Assembly (NCBI RefSeq): GCF_026241195.1 | Contig: NZ_JAPFQO010000005.1 | Location: forward strand, 1 to 64,000 | Direction: 5' to 3' | Origin: Pontibacter anaerobius | Lineage (GTDB): Bacteria; Bacteroidota; Bacteroidia; Cytophagales; Hymenobacteraceae | DNA length: 64,000 nucleotides | Shown: positions 18,861-28,516 of the stretch, one piece after another | Numbering within the stretch: the stretch's first letter is position 1 | How the letters are laid out: each line of letters starts with the position of its first letter | The notes under the pieces: generated by a model | The model's database searches: none | Told to the model about the DNA's origin: nothing | Seen by the model: only the letters and a program-made list of their open reading frames with translations | Translations under genes and position numbers: made by a program

Positions 18861-20081
18861 ATGAACAAGCGACTGAAGATCATTCTGTGGTATATTTTCA
18901 TAAGCCTGCTGTATACTTTTGATGGGTTAAGTCAGGTAAAGCCTAATACTTTCAAACTGAATGGAGAGGTACTTATGCAGAACAAACATAGACTGTATGC
19001 AGGAGATAAACAGGTTGTAGCCGCATTACAAAAACTTGCAGATAAGGCTAATAGAGCCTTAAACAAGCCCCCTTACACAGTAGTCAATAAAACAATTAAC
19101 CCACCTAGTGGTAACAAGCATGATTATCTTAGCCTAAGCCCTTATTGGTGGCCAAATCCTTTAACACCTGATGGATTACCTTACATTATAAAGGATGGTA
19201 AAACAAACCCTGAGGCTAACGAAACAAAGGACAAGTACCACATCAGTAACCTAAGTTCAGATATACTGCTACTTGGCACCGCCTTTTATTTTACAGATGA
19301 TGAGAAGTATGCGCAGAAAGCCTCAGAATTACTACACATATTTTTTATTGATGCAAATACAAAAATGTCGCCGCACCTAAACTATGCGCAGGCAATAAGA
19401 GGAGTTACTGATGGTAGAGGCACTGGCCTGATTGAAACGATTCACTTTTTAAATATGATTGATGGAATTCAGCTACTAGAAGGCTCAGAATCATTTACGG
19501 CTCTAGATAAAGCAGCTTTAAAGGATTGGTTTAGCAGTTTTCTGAACTGGATGCTGACAAGCGACCTTGGGAAAGAAGCTGCCAAGGCACCTAATAATAT
19601 TGGCACTTACTATGACTTACAGGTAATAGGCTACGCTTTATTTACGGACAACAAATTTTTTGCAAAAGAATACCTGCAGGACTATACCCTCAAACGTATG
19701 GACAGGCAGTTCAAACCTGACGGTAGTCAGCCCTTAGAACTTGAAAGATCCAGATCCTGGACCTATTGCATCAAGAATATCAATGGTTGGATAGGGATAG
19801 CTAACTTAGGAAATAAAGCTGGGGTGGATGTGTGGCACTACTCCACTTCTGATGGCAAAGGCATTAAACAAAGTATTTTATGGCTGTTACCTTATGCCGC
19901 TGGTCAAAAAGAGTGGCAGTATGAGGAAGTATCAGGTATAAAAACAAAGTGGTTTCTGCCTATTGCGCAAACCGCAACCCGAGTTTACAACGATAGTAGC
20001 TGTAAAGCCTATTTCATAAAATTCGGTGGGGCGCAGGAGCGATGGAACACAGAGCCCTTGCTAATGTTAACCTCCGATTGA
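18861..20081 (+). CDS. Alginate lyase family protein (PL5-like), secreted
   Basis: A 406-residue protein with an N-terminal signal peptide (IILWYIFISLLYTFDGLSQ, cleavage likely after Gly-Leu-Ser). The rest is an all-alpha barrel-type alginate-lyase-family domain (Alginate_lyase, PF05426-like): YLSLSPYWWPNP near residue 95, a central NLSSDILLLG helix, NNIGTYYDLQ near 240 with the Asn-Asn and Tyr typical of these folds, and LERSRSWTYCIKN. The predicted reaction is beta-elimination of a uronic-acid polymer in the periplasm or outside. It is one of two intact plus-strand genes in the window and faces the GT4 gene tail to tail (59-base gap, no clear terminator). Substrate uncertain. Confidence 0.8.
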   Translation: MNKRLKIILWYIFISLLYTFDGLSQVKPNTFKLNGEVLMQNKHRLYAGDKQVVAALQKLADKANRALNKPPYTVVNKTINPPSGNKHDYLSLSPYWWPNPLTPDGLPYIIKDGKTNPEANETKDKYHISNLSSDILLLGTAFYFTDDEKYAQKASELLHIFFIDANTKMSPHLNYAQAIRGVTDGRGTGLIETIHFLNMIDGIQLLEGSESFTALDKAALKDWFSSFLNWMLTSDLGKEAAKAPNNIGTYYDLQVIGYALFTDNKFFAKEYLQDYTLKRMDRQFKPDGSQPLELERSRSWTYCIKNINGWIGIANLGNKAGVDVWHYSTSDGKGIKQSILWLLPYAAGQKEWQYEEVSGIKTKWFLPIAQTATRVYNDSSCKAYFIKFGGAQERWNTEPLLMLTSD

Positions 20082-20140
20082 CAACACACCTATCACCACA
20101 AAATAATCTAATTTTCAGCATTTACAGAAACTTTACCTGA

Positions 20141-21250
20141 TCAGGAATAGATGTAAGATAAATACTGATCAGCAATGTGCGGTACAGCAAACTCCTTTGC
20201 TCGATCAATCAGAATGCTTGGTTCGGGAGGGAAATTGATAGTGCCTAGTATAGCTTTAGCCATTGCTTCTGGTTTTTTTACGGGTACAAGCGCCCCATAT
20301 TTTCCATCTTCCAGTATCTCGCTTGGGCCACTGGGACAATTAGTAGATATAACAGGAGTGCCCACTCCCAAACTCTCTACAATCACGTTACCAAAACCTT
20401 CAAACTCTGATGACACCACTAAAGCCGAGGCTCTGCTAACATAGCAGAGTGGGTCTTTAACAAAACCAGGCATTAATACATGATCAGCCAAGCCAAGCTC
20501 CTCTACAAGCTCCTCTAATTGCTGACGCAACGCCCCCTCCCCAAGTATAACCAAAGCAATGTCCTTTTCTTTCCGGACCATACTTAGGGCACGTATCAAG
20601 GTGGCAAAATCTTTCTGCTCGGTTAGCCGCCCGACACCAACTATATACTTTCTACCTGTCTTGATAAAAGCATTAAAATCATTGTCTACTGCAGAACATT
20701 CTCCACTATAAGGCTTATACACAGGATTGTATATTACCTCAATTTTTTTTCTTTCAACGCTCATGCGCTGAGAAAAATCATCTGCAACCCCTCTAGAAAC
20801 AGCCACTATTTTAGGCGATAACCTATACAACAGTTTTGCAAAAACCATCAACCGGCTACTATGATAGTTGTTTTTGAACCTAGCATGACCTGCCGCATTC
20901 TCGGCAGTTTGGTTAGTGTGCAGAGAAACTACCGCCCGAGCCTTACTAAAAGATAAGGCACAGCAAAGTATGTTAACAATATTTAGATATTCTCTTGCTG
21001 AAATTACCGCGTCAGGTTTCTCTTTATTCAGGTATTTTATAAACAGCAGCATGCTATTTAAAGCTCTGCCACCACCTTCAAAGACACGCACACTGGCCGG
21101 AAGCTGCTCCAAAAACTCCCCCTCTTTTTTTGTCAGGAAAACATCTACCCCTATTCCACGACTTGCATATTCCTCGATAAGATTGACAAATAGCTTTCCT
21201 ATACCGCCAAGTGACAGTGTGCCAGGGAAAAAGCAGATTCTGTTAGTCAT
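20141..21250 (-). CDS. Glycosyltransferase family 4
   Basis: A 369-residue GT-B enzyme: N-terminal glycine-rich acceptor-side motif TLSLGGIGKLFVNL, central IVAVSRGVADDF, donor-side GVGRLTEQKDFATLIRAL and ILGEGALRQQLEEL. The SEFEGFGNVIVESLGVGTPV segment carries the two conserved glutamates of GT4 retaining enzymes. It is the last gene of the Wza-Wzc-Wzx block, 32 bases after the polymerase gene. Sugar specificity unknown. Confidence 0.9.
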   Translation of the reverse strand: MTNRICFFPGTLSLGGIGKLFVNLIEEYASRGIGVDVFLTKKEGEFLEQLPASVRVFEGGGRALNSMLLFIKYLNKEKPDAVISAREYLNIVNILCCALSFSKARAVVSLHTNQTAENAAGHARFKNNYHSSRLMVFAKLLYRLSPKIVAVSRGVADDFSQRMSVERKKIEVIYNPVYKPYSGECSAVDNDFNAFIKTGRKYIVGVGRLTEQKDFATLIRALSMVRKEKDIALVILGEGALRQQLEELVEELGLADHVLMPGFVKDPLCYVSRASALVVSSEFEGFGNVIVESLGVGTPVISTNCPSGPSEILEDGKYGALVPVKKPEAMAKAILGTINFPPEPSILIDRAKEFAVPHIADQYLSYIYS

Positions 21251-21282
21251 TATTAATCAATATAGCTCAGTTATAAATTTTG

Positions 21283-22536
21283 TTATGTAGCTTGGAAGTG
21301 AGCTCTATAATACTTGCGAGCTATAATAGAACTAAAGGCTATAGTAAAACCGAACCACAACCAAAAAACCCCTTCACCCAATATTGTGCTAGGTCCGATA
21401 GACATTAGAGGGAATGCCAGGATAACGGCTTTACCCATGGTAGGTAAGGCCGAGTTTACAGTGCTTTTATAAAGCCCAAACCTTCTGTATGCCTTAAAAA
21501 CAACCCATAACTGGACCAATAAGATTAAGATACCATACTCCACCAGGATTTGAATGAGATAGTTATGAGGAGGCCATCCTGCCAGATTCACAACAGAGGC
21601 ACCAGGTCCCATTCCAATACCGGCATTGTCGACAGCATAGTCCATAGACTTAGCATATAAGAAGGCTCTCCCTTCCTGAGATGAGTACTCATGTTTCTCG
21701 ACAACCAAGTAGAGCATATCAGCAAGTGACGTAAGGATAGAACTGTCGACAAAAACAAGAATTATAAAACCCACTACGCCAACCAACAACAATTTTGTAA
21801 CACTGGCTTTATGTGTATTGCTGCTAAACATGGTTAGCAGAAGAAAAGCAAAAGTACCTAAGACAAATGCTCCGATTGCAGCCCTTGAGTAAGAGCTAAT
21901 GAGAATGAACAGGCTCAAAACTAAGCTTGCCCAAGTTAATATGTAGAGCTTGGTCGGCTGATACTTTTTCATCACCACACCAAGCAAAACAAGAGACGTA
22001 AGGGAGTTAAAAAAGGCAAAGTTATTTTGATTACCAAATACAGATCGGGGTGCCAGAAAGCCCATTCTCATTATCGCTCTTTCGGTCATCTCACCAACTT
22101 CTGTTACAATTAAATACTCCTGTTGCCATACTTCCCACAAGCCTATTAAGTTAACAAACAATGCGCCAACCACCCAAATATTTAGCAGCACCTTTACCCT
22201 GTCTTCAGAATCAATATATCTGAAAATTAACCAGCTCAGTGTTAGTCCTGTTTGTATTATGCCAAACTCTTTTATGGCTAGCACAGTATCTGGCGACCAC
22301 ATGATACTTATAAACCCTAAGCCCAGAAAAAAAAGCACAAACCTTGAGTTAAAAGAGAGAAATGCGTCTTTCCATCCTTTACTTATCACCATGAAAACCA
22401 GACCTATAAAACCAAATAGGCGCAAAGGGTATAGCTTGAAGAATGATAAATCCAGACCGATAACGGAGCTACCTAAAAACACACTTCCAATGGAGAAGAG
22501 TGTTAGGATATATCCCCATTCACGATGCCTTTTCAT
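21283..22536 (-). CDS. wzy: O-antigen ligase/polymerase family membrane protein (Wzy-like)
   Basis: A ~417-residue protein with ten or more predicted membrane helices and the periplasmic-loop region typical of the Wzy_C/O-antigen ligase family, here around YSRAAIGAFVLG and AGIGMGPGASVVNLAGWPPHNYLIQ. By position beside wzx, wzc and wza it most likely polymerises lipid-linked repeat units on the periplasmic face. I favour the MKRHREWGY start (22536); MRVKVMKRH at 22551 is the alternative. Polymerase and ligase cannot be told apart from sequence alone. Confidence 0.82.
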   Translation of the reverse strand: MKRHREWGYILTLFSIGSVFLGSSVIGLDLSFFKLYPLRLFGFIGLVFMVISKGWKDAFLSFNSRFVLFFLGLGFISIMWSPDTVLAIKEFGIIQTGLTLSWLIFRYIDSEDRVKVLLNIWVVGALFVNLIGLWEVWQQEYLIVTEVGEMTERAIMRMGFLAPRSVFGNQNNFAFFNSLTSLVLLGVVMKKYQPTKLYILTWASLVLSLFILISSYSRAAIGAFVLGTFAFLLLTMFSSNTHKASVTKLLLVGVVGFIILVFVDSSILTSLADMLYLVVEKHEYSSQEGRAFLYAKSMDYAVDNAGIGMGPGASVVNLAGWPPHNYLIQILVEYGILILLVQLWVVFKAYRRFGLYKSTVNSALPTMGKAVILAFPLMSIGPSTILGEGVFWLWFGFTIAFSSIIARKYYRAHFQAT

Positions 22537-22601
22537 AACCTTTACCCGCATACCACCTTATTTTACAGATTGTTAACCATAAATCAATCTTATAACACCT
22601 T

Positions 22602-23522
22602 TTAAATCAGGCCCACGGCATGCCGCAACCTGTTTAGATGGAGCTTCAGGCCAAGCCATAGAGCCTGCCTGCCTAGATGCATTCTGCTGAGCAGCTTATA
22701 ATCTATGTTTTTGCCCTCATATACCCTACCGTTCAAGATAATGTACAAATACCTGTTCTGGTAAAACAGAATGGCCTCTCTTAACTCCTTATCATCGGTG
22801 GTAGTTATAAGATTCTGTAGGAAGGGAGAGAAAATGAAAAGGGGGTTTCTATCCTCTTTTCTCGTAACCATGTTAACAGAGTCTGTGTGATAGTATGACA
22901 TGGCTTGGTTAAGCCATACATTTTTCTTACTACCCCACAGGCACCGCACCCATGTATCCATGTCTCCCCCTCTTGTAAAGTCTTTTTCAGGGAACATACC
23001 TGCAGCTATAAGCCTGCCCTTTTTGATAGCGACGGCACCTGTCCAGATTGGGGGCGGCACAGTTAGAAAATCTATCAAAGTATAGGTTTTGCAGTCGTAC
23101 TTCTTATGCAGCACAGAAAAACCATTAAGACTTTGACTATTTCCTTCTTTGATAAACCAACTCCAGCTAATCACTTCAACCTCACCATCTGTTGCAGCTA
23201 ATTGGGCTACTGTTTCAAGTACGTTTGGTTTCCATTCATCATCAGCATCCAAGAAGCAAACCCATTCCATCCGAGCATGATTAATACCTAAATTTCTGGC
23301 GGCATACCCCCCTGCCCCCGGCACCTCACGCCGTAGCACCTTCACTCTCTTATCTGTAAAATCTTGAAGCTTTTTGGAAGATCCATCTGTTGAAGCATCG
23401 TCGATCAGAATAACCTCTAAATTCTTGTGCGTCTGATGGAGCACAGAGTTTACGGATCTTTCTAAATGAGGAAGTTTATTATGAACGGGAATAATCACAG
23501 AAAAACCTACATCACTAGCCAT
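22602..23522 (-). CDS. Glycosyltransferase family 2
   Basis: A 306-residue GT-A inverting glycosyltransferase: FSVIIPVHNKLPHLERSV at the N-terminus, LIDDASTDGS, and the metal-binding segment VCFLDADDEW. The C-terminal third is alpha-helical without membrane segments, so it is cytosolic or peripheral. It lies 65 bases downstream of the polymerase start in genome order and 23 bases from the next GT2; the two GT2 genes probably act in sequence on one repeat unit. Confidence 0.9.
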   Translation of the reverse strand: MASDVGFSVIIPVHNKLPHLERSVNSVLHQTHKNLEVILIDDASTDGSSKKLQDFTDKRVKVLRREVPGAGGYAARNLGINHARMEWVCFLDADDEWKPNVLETVAQLAATDGEVEVISWSWFIKEGNSQSLNGFSVLHKKYDCKTYTLIDFLTVPPPIWTGAVAIKKGRLIAAGMFPEKDFTRGGDMDTWVRCLWGSKKNVWLNQAMSYYHTDSVNMVTRKEDRNPLFIFSPFLQNLITTTDDKELREAILFYQNRYLYIILNGRVYEGKNIDYKLLSRMHLGRQALWLGLKLHLNRLRHAVGLI

Positions 23523-23545
23523 AAAACAGAATGATATTGAAACAG

Positions 23546-24448
23546 TTAAACATCACGATAGGGAACTACCCCATAGAAGAGTTTGATTTCTTCGAAGGCC
23601 CTAAGTACTCTAATTTGGTACCGCAGCAAAAAGACCAACATTTTTAATTTAAAGGTTAGCTGTTTACCTCGGGAGTATATTAGCCTGAACTCATTTACAG
23701 GAGGCCGAATTTCATAGAGGAAATCTATATGCCTGAAAATTGCGCTCTTTTTTTCGCCATTCATAAGGTAATTACCAGAGGCCACACGCTTAACTTTATT
23801 AATCAACTGCTTTAAGTCTCTTCTTGCTGGATGGTGTACTATTACCTCAGCTGAAAAGCCTATTCTAAAATTATTCTGTGCAGCTCTCTTTCCCCATTCA
23901 AAGTCCCCTCCAGAAAACATACTTGAATCGAAGAGCCCGATTTTATCAAACACTTTCTTTCTGGTGAACATATTAGCGGTAACAGATGTATCCTCCTTCA
24001 CATTTTCTTCCTGCCTGAAAGCATACACTACCTCGTAAGCCTCCGCCAGAGTGTAGCGGGAGTCAACCGTGAACAAGTTAACTTCACCTCCTATTCTATC
24101 TATCTCAGGATGTGTACCGAAGTAGCTAACTGCAGCCTCTATCCAGGTGTATTCAGGGATACAATCTGAGTCTGTAAATGCCAAAATATCACCTTTAGCA
24201 ACAGCAACTCCTTTGTTTCTTGCAGCATAAGACCCTTGTGCACTTTCATGTAATATGGCAAAATTAGCAGGCAAGGAAATTGTTGGAGGTACCTCATCAG
24301 CAGGATCATTGTTTACAATGATAACCTCAAATAAATCAGTGGGGTATGTCTGAAGTTGCAGGCTTTTAACACACATTTTTAACCTATCCCAATCGTGATA
24401 AGTTGGTATAATAACAGAAACATATGGTCTGAAAACGCCCATATTCAT
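23546..24448 (-). CDS. Glycosyltransferase family 2
   Basis: A 300-residue GT-A enzyme with VSVIIPTYHDWDRLKMCV, IVNNDPADEVPP and the DxD-type FTDSDCIPEYTWIE, followed by GGDFEWGKRAAQN, typical of GT2 family acceptor-binding regions. A start at MNMGVFRP or the internal MGVFRP is possible. It belongs to the Wzx/Wzy block. Confidence 0.9.
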   Translation of the reverse strand: MNMGVFRPYVSVIIPTYHDWDRLKMCVKSLQLQTYPTDLFEVIIVNNDPADEVPPTISLPANFAILHESAQGSYAARNKGVAVAKGDILAFTDSDCIPEYTWIEAAVSYFGTHPEIDRIGGEVNLFTVDSRYTLAEAYEVVYAFRQEENVKEDTSVTANMFTRKKVFDKIGLFDSSMFSGGDFEWGKRAAQNNFRIGFSAEVIVHHPARRDLKQLINKVKRVASGNYLMNGEKKSAIFRHIDFLYEIRPPVNEFRLIYSRGKQLTFKLKMLVFLLRYQIRVLRAFEEIKLFYGVVPYRDV

Positions 24449-24542
24449 TTGATTAACACATTATATTTATTCACCTAAAAATGGTATCATAACCATGAAG
24501 ATTGCATTGCAGCGTTGTTTATCATTTAATAGTACCTTACGG

Positions 24543-26039
24543 CTAAGGCACTTGCACTGCTTTCTTGAATGTTTCGTCCCTGCCTGATTTACTTTTTTTA
24601 TTTACCTCCTTAAACTGTAGCAGAAGTTCAGCACCCATTAATAGCCAGATAACTGCACTATAGCTAAATACTAAGCTCACAGCCGCAACTATATAATTTA
24701 TCTCCATGTAGAGCAATAGGTAGGTGACCGTTGCAGCTGCAACAGCGGCCCATAGCGGAGGTGTTATAGTCTTCATTAAGTCCTTAACAGTGATTCCTAC
24801 CAATTTCTTAAGATAGTATTGGGCCAAAATCACCTCTATTGTCTTGGTACCTACAAAAGCCCATGCAGCTCCCAGTATGCCATAATAGTAAACCCCAAAT
24901 GATATTAAGGGTACATACAAAAACAAGGCTTTAAAAAACTGTAGCTTCATCTCCAGCCTTGGCTGGCCCAAACCCCGAATTAATGAACCATGGCTGCTTA
25001 CCAGCATGTGGATCATGACTGATAAAGCCAGAACTTTCAGGGGTATTACAGATTCACTCCACTTCGCCTCGAAAAAGCCCAGCACAAACGGCTCGCCCAG
25101 CACAATAAAGAACACCATAATAGGGTATATACATAAGCTGTTATAGCGAACAGTTTTTAGGTAGAACTTCCTGACCAAAGAGATGTCGTCCTGCTTTTGC
25201 CCATATATAGGGTACATTACTTTGTTAACCATGTGCATGATCTGGCTCCTGAAGGTATCTGTTAGCACGAAGGCAAGTGTGTATACCCCCAAGGCAGAGG
25301 CACTAAGCAATTTCCCTATAAGGAGATAGTCTAGCTTAGAAATTAGATTATTAAATAAATTAGTCCCTGTTGTGTAGACACCGAATCCAAAAATATCATT
25401 GAAAGCAGCCCTTTGCCATTGCAGCTTTGGCACCCATTTAGTAGCCCCGAAATAAAGAGGCATGGCTATAACAAAAGTTGCTACAGAATTAAATACCAAA
25501 GACCATACACCTGCTCCAGCAAGAGCTAGCCCTAAAGCCAAAAGTCCCGAAAAAATTGTAGAGGCCCCGCTTATAAAAGCAAGCTTCTTAAACTGCATCT
25601 CCCTTGTAAGCTGAGCGTTGTGCACCAAATTTACAGGCCCTGACAGTATGCCCAAGCTCATAACCGGCACGATATCTCTTAGGATAGGCTCCCTATAGAA
25701 GGAAGCAGCCAATGGTGCTACGCCAAATGCCATAATAAGGTATATTCCAATAGACCACACAATACCTGTCCAGAAGGCAGTGTGAAAGTGGATTTCCTGT
25801 AGGTCTTCCTGCTTCCGCTGCACTAAAGCAGCGCCTATTCCTATATCATTAAACACCTGCACGAAACTAGCAAACACTGTAGCCATACCGATCAGGCCAA
25901 ACTGCTCCGGGAACAATATTTTAGCTAACACCAATTTGATAGCAAAAGCAAAACCTCTGTTAATGACAAGCTCAATAACGTTCCAGAAAACGCCATTAAC
26001 TACTTTAAGCTTAAGACTAGAGGGTTTTGTTTGTTGCAT
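24543..26039 (-). CDS. wzx: Lipid-linked oligosaccharide flippase (Wzx/WzxC-like)
   Basis: A 498-residue protein of the MATE/MOP flippase group with about 12-14 predicted membrane helices, expected to flip undecaprenyl-linked repeat units across the inner membrane. The N-terminal GVFWNVIELVINRGFAF and FPEQFGLIGMATVF and the family-like segment FNDIGIGAALVQRKQ match the WzxC/polysaccharide-biosynthesis subgroup. It lies directly downstream of the tyrosine autokinase and upstream of two GT2 genes. Confidence 0.9.
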   Translation of the reverse strand: MQQTKPSSLKLKVVNGVFWNVIELVINRGFAFAIKLVLAKILFPEQFGLIGMATVFASFVQVFNDIGIGAALVQRKQEDLQEIHFHTAFWTGIVWSIGIYLIMAFGVAPLAASFYREPILRDIVPVMSLGILSGPVNLVHNAQLTREMQFKKLAFISGASTIFSGLLALGLALAGAGVWSLVFNSVATFVIAMPLYFGATKWVPKLQWQRAAFNDIFGFGVYTTGTNLFNNLISKLDYLLIGKLLSASALGVYTLAFVLTDTFRSQIMHMVNKVMYPIYGQKQDDISLVRKFYLKTVRYNSLCIYPIMVFFIVLGEPFVLGFFEAKWSESVIPLKVLALSVMIHMLVSSHGSLIRGLGQPRLEMKLQFFKALFLYVPLISFGVYYYGILGAAWAFVGTKTIEVILAQYYLKKLVGITVKDLMKTITPPLWAAVAAATVTYLLLYMEINYIVAAVSLVFSYSAVIWLLMGAELLLQFKEVNKKSKSGRDETFKKAVQVP

Positions 26040-26100
26040 TGTCTTATCTGATTATTAGCAATATCTGTCTCAAAAGAATCAATGGCTGAACAACCAGCCA

Positions 26101-28506
26101 TCATACGCTTACAAGCTTTTTAAATTTATTTTTGCGTGGCCCTTCTACGCCCTCACCATAGCCATAGCCATAGCCATAGCCGTAGCCATAACTGTTTTCA
26201 TTCTTCGCATCATTAATGACGATCATAGAATGCTTAAACTTGCTGTTCTTATAAATATCATCAATGATATTCACCTGCTCTTTAAAGGTGTAGTTGTAGC
26301 GAACCACATAGATGCTCGAGTCGATATAGGGCGCCAGTGAAAGTGCATCTGCCACCTGCCCAACTGGAGGTGTGTCTAGTATAACAAAATCAAACCTTAG
26401 CTTGAGTTCTTCTATAAGTTTACCAACCCCCGGAAGCAGCATTAACTCAGACGGATTTGGAGGAATAGGTCCTGCCCCTATAACGTACAGGTCAGGCAGT
26501 GCTCTGGAGGGAATTATCACCTCATCCACTGCCTGGACATCTGATATTAAGTAGTTAGTTATCCCCTTGTCGGCAAATAAGCCCAGGCTTTGGGTCAAGC
26601 CAGATTTTCTCAGATCGAAACCGAGTACAACTACTTTTTTACCCGTCAATACAAGGCTGGCACCAAGGTTTATACTTATAAAGGTTTTACCTTCGCCGCT
26701 CATACTGGAGGTAACGAGAATTACTTTATTTTCCCTCCCTCCGGTAGCGAACTGCAGATTAGCACGAATAAGCCGGAACAATTCTGCAACAGGTGTTCTG
26801 CTTTTGCTGGTCACAACTACTGTTTCTTTGCCTTTGCTATGCGCAATCTCACCCAAAATAGGTGTAGAAGTGAGGGATTCAACATCTTTTCGCTCCTGTA
26901 CTTTATCATTCAGCACCTCCTTCATGTACACGTAGCCCATTGGTACACCTATCCCCAAGATCAAAGCGAGTGCATAGATAAGCGTAGTGCGCGGTCTTAC
27001 AGGATAATCCCCCAGAACTGCCTCATCAATTATACGCAAGTTCGAGATAGTGGCCGCTAATGACATGGCAGACTCCTCGCGTTTCTGCAGCAGAAACAGG
27101 TACAGTTCCTGTTTAACGCCCTGCTGCCGGTTTATCTCCAGCAAGTCGCGCTCTATGGAAGGCACCTTTTGAATTCTGGACTCAAACTGGGCATGGCTCG
27201 ATTTCAGATTGTCCCGAGTTATAATCAGGCCGCTTTTAATATTGCGCAGGTTTTCCAGAATATTTACCCGCAGGTTGGCTAGCTGATCGTTTATATTGAG
27301 CACAAGGGGGTTATTGGGCTGTGTTGTTCGCAGCATACGCTGCAGTTCCAGTTGTAGTTCGTTGAATTTACCTATCAGCCCCACTAGCGTGGGATCCTGA
27401 ATATTTAGCGTGCTCGGTACAAGTTCGTACTGATTTTCTTGCTTATTTAGGTACTGCTCAATAGACTGCAGTACATCAATCTGGATTTCCCAATCTGCCA
27501 ACTGCTTGTTATACTCGCCGGCCTTCTGTATATATAATTGCGCCTGGGCACTTACATCTGTCACTTCGTTGCGCCGCTTGTAGTTCTCCACATCCTTCTC
27601 TACATCGGTTAACTCAACGGTAAGGTATTTCAGTCGTTCATCTATAAACTGTAAGGTGTTGGAGGCTACTATTTTCTTATCTTCTACAGCCTCCTCATTG
27701 TATATCTCGATCAATTTCTTAATTATATCCTGTCCTCTTTCAGGTATAGGATCTGTTAAGGTTAAAGACAACACACTTGTATACTTGTTTACCGATGTGA
27801 CATTTAGCACCCCACTGTAAATAGAAGCCAGGTTTTCAATATGGTTAAACACTACCCGCACATTGTTTTCTTCGCGAAGCACCCCGGATGTGGCCACCAC
27901 AGTAAAAGTACCGTAAGGCTTCACTATCTGTTGCCCAAACTTATGCGTAGTTGGTTTCTTCGGTTCCTCTGTAGCTAAAAGTTTTGCAATAGGTGGGTAT
28001 GCGTGTTGAGAAATATCTTCTATCTCTTCTAACTCGAACGTATTATTATCTTTAATATGTACAATAAGGTTCTTACTGTAAGCTTCTGGTGATAATTCAC
28101 TTACGATAACTTTTATAGGTAATGAACTCCCATAAACTTCTGATGATTTTATCCTTCCATCCACAAAATAGCTTGTTTGCAGAGAGAGTTCTGAGAGTAC
28201 GCGTTGCATAAGCCCTAGAGATCTCAGGACTTCGACCTCATTATCGACATTTTTAGTAGTCTGAAAGATGTCCAATTCGCTGAACATCTCATTAGCGGCC
28301 ACTCCTGGCTTTGCAATATCATCCTTTATAAGCAGCGTACTACTGATACTATAAACAGGAGTAGCATACCGTATGTATAGAAATGCTGTACCTAATGTAA
28401 TTATAAGGGCTCCAAAGAACAGTAGCCAATGTCGCAGATACTTTAACAGAAGCATTTTTAAATTAAAATCTTCTGGCTCTACAAAATACTTATCAGTCTC
28501 TCTCAT
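26101..28506 (-). CDS. wzc: Wzc-like polysaccharide co-polymerase and tyrosine autokinase
   Basis: About 801 residues. It sets chain length and, through C-terminal tyrosine phosphorylation, controls polymerisation and export. In the 801-residue numbering: TM1 ~29-47, a long periplasmic coiled-coil-rich region, a Pro/Gly TM2 region ~508-527, then the BY-kinase domain with Walker A SGEGKT (603-608), Walker A' GFDLRKS (Asp631) and Walker B FVILDTPP (Asp711). The tail has a (Tyr-Gly)6 run, the expected autophosphorylation cluster, encoded by a hexanucleotide repeat (26156-26191). I chose the start at 28506 (MRETDKYF), 11 bases after the wza stop; the longer frame to 28563 overlaps wza and gives an untypical N-terminus. 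Confidence 0.92.
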   Translation of the reverse strand: MRETDKYFVEPEDFNLKMLLLKYLRHWLLFFGALIITLGTAFLYIRYATPVYSISSTLLIKDDIAKPGVAANEMFSELDIFQTTKNVDNEVEVLRSLGLMQRVLSELSLQTSYFVDGRIKSSEVYGSSLPIKVIVSELSPEAYSKNLIVHIKDNNTFELEEIEDISQHAYPPIAKLLATEEPKKPTTHKFGQQIVKPYGTFTVVATSGVLREENNVRVVFNHIENLASIYSGVLNVTSVNKYTSVLSLTLTDPIPERGQDIIKKLIEIYNEEAVEDKKIVASNTLQFIDERLKYLTVELTDVEKDVENYKRRNEVTDVSAQAQLYIQKAGEYNKQLADWEIQIDVLQSIEQYLNKQENQYELVPSTLNIQDPTLVGLIGKFNELQLELQRMLRTTQPNNPLVLNINDQLANLRVNILENLRNIKSGLIITRDNLKSSHAQFESRIQKVPSIERDLLEINRQQGVKQELYLFLLQKREESAMSLAATISNLRIIDEAVLGDYPVRPRTTLIYALALILGIGVPMGYVYMKEVLNDKVQERKDVESLTSTPILGEIAHSKGKETVVVTSKSRTPVAELFRLIRANLQFATGGRENKVILVTSSMSGEGKTFISINLGASLVLTGKKVVVLGFDLRKSGLTQSLGLFADKGITNYLISDVQAVDEVIIPSRALPDLYVIGAGPIPPNPSELMLLPGVGKLIEELKLRFDFVILDTPPVGQVADALSLAPYIDSSIYVVRYNYTFKEQVNIIDDIYKNSKFKHSMIVINDAKNENSYGYGYGYGYGYGEGVEGPRKNKFKKLVSV
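26156..26191 (-). repeat. Hexanucleotide repeat encoding the Tyr-Gly tail of Wzc
   Basis: Tandem CCATAG units on the plus strand (four identical, then one CCGTAG and a partial unit) encode alternating Tyr and Gly. Slippage would change the number of tyrosines without a frameshift. Confidence 0.85.
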
Positions 28507-28516
28507 ATCTGCTTCG

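Noticed and set aside
26590-27060. A 156-codon plus-strand open frame inside wzc
   Set aside because: Antisense shadow of the kinase domain; no plausible motifs.
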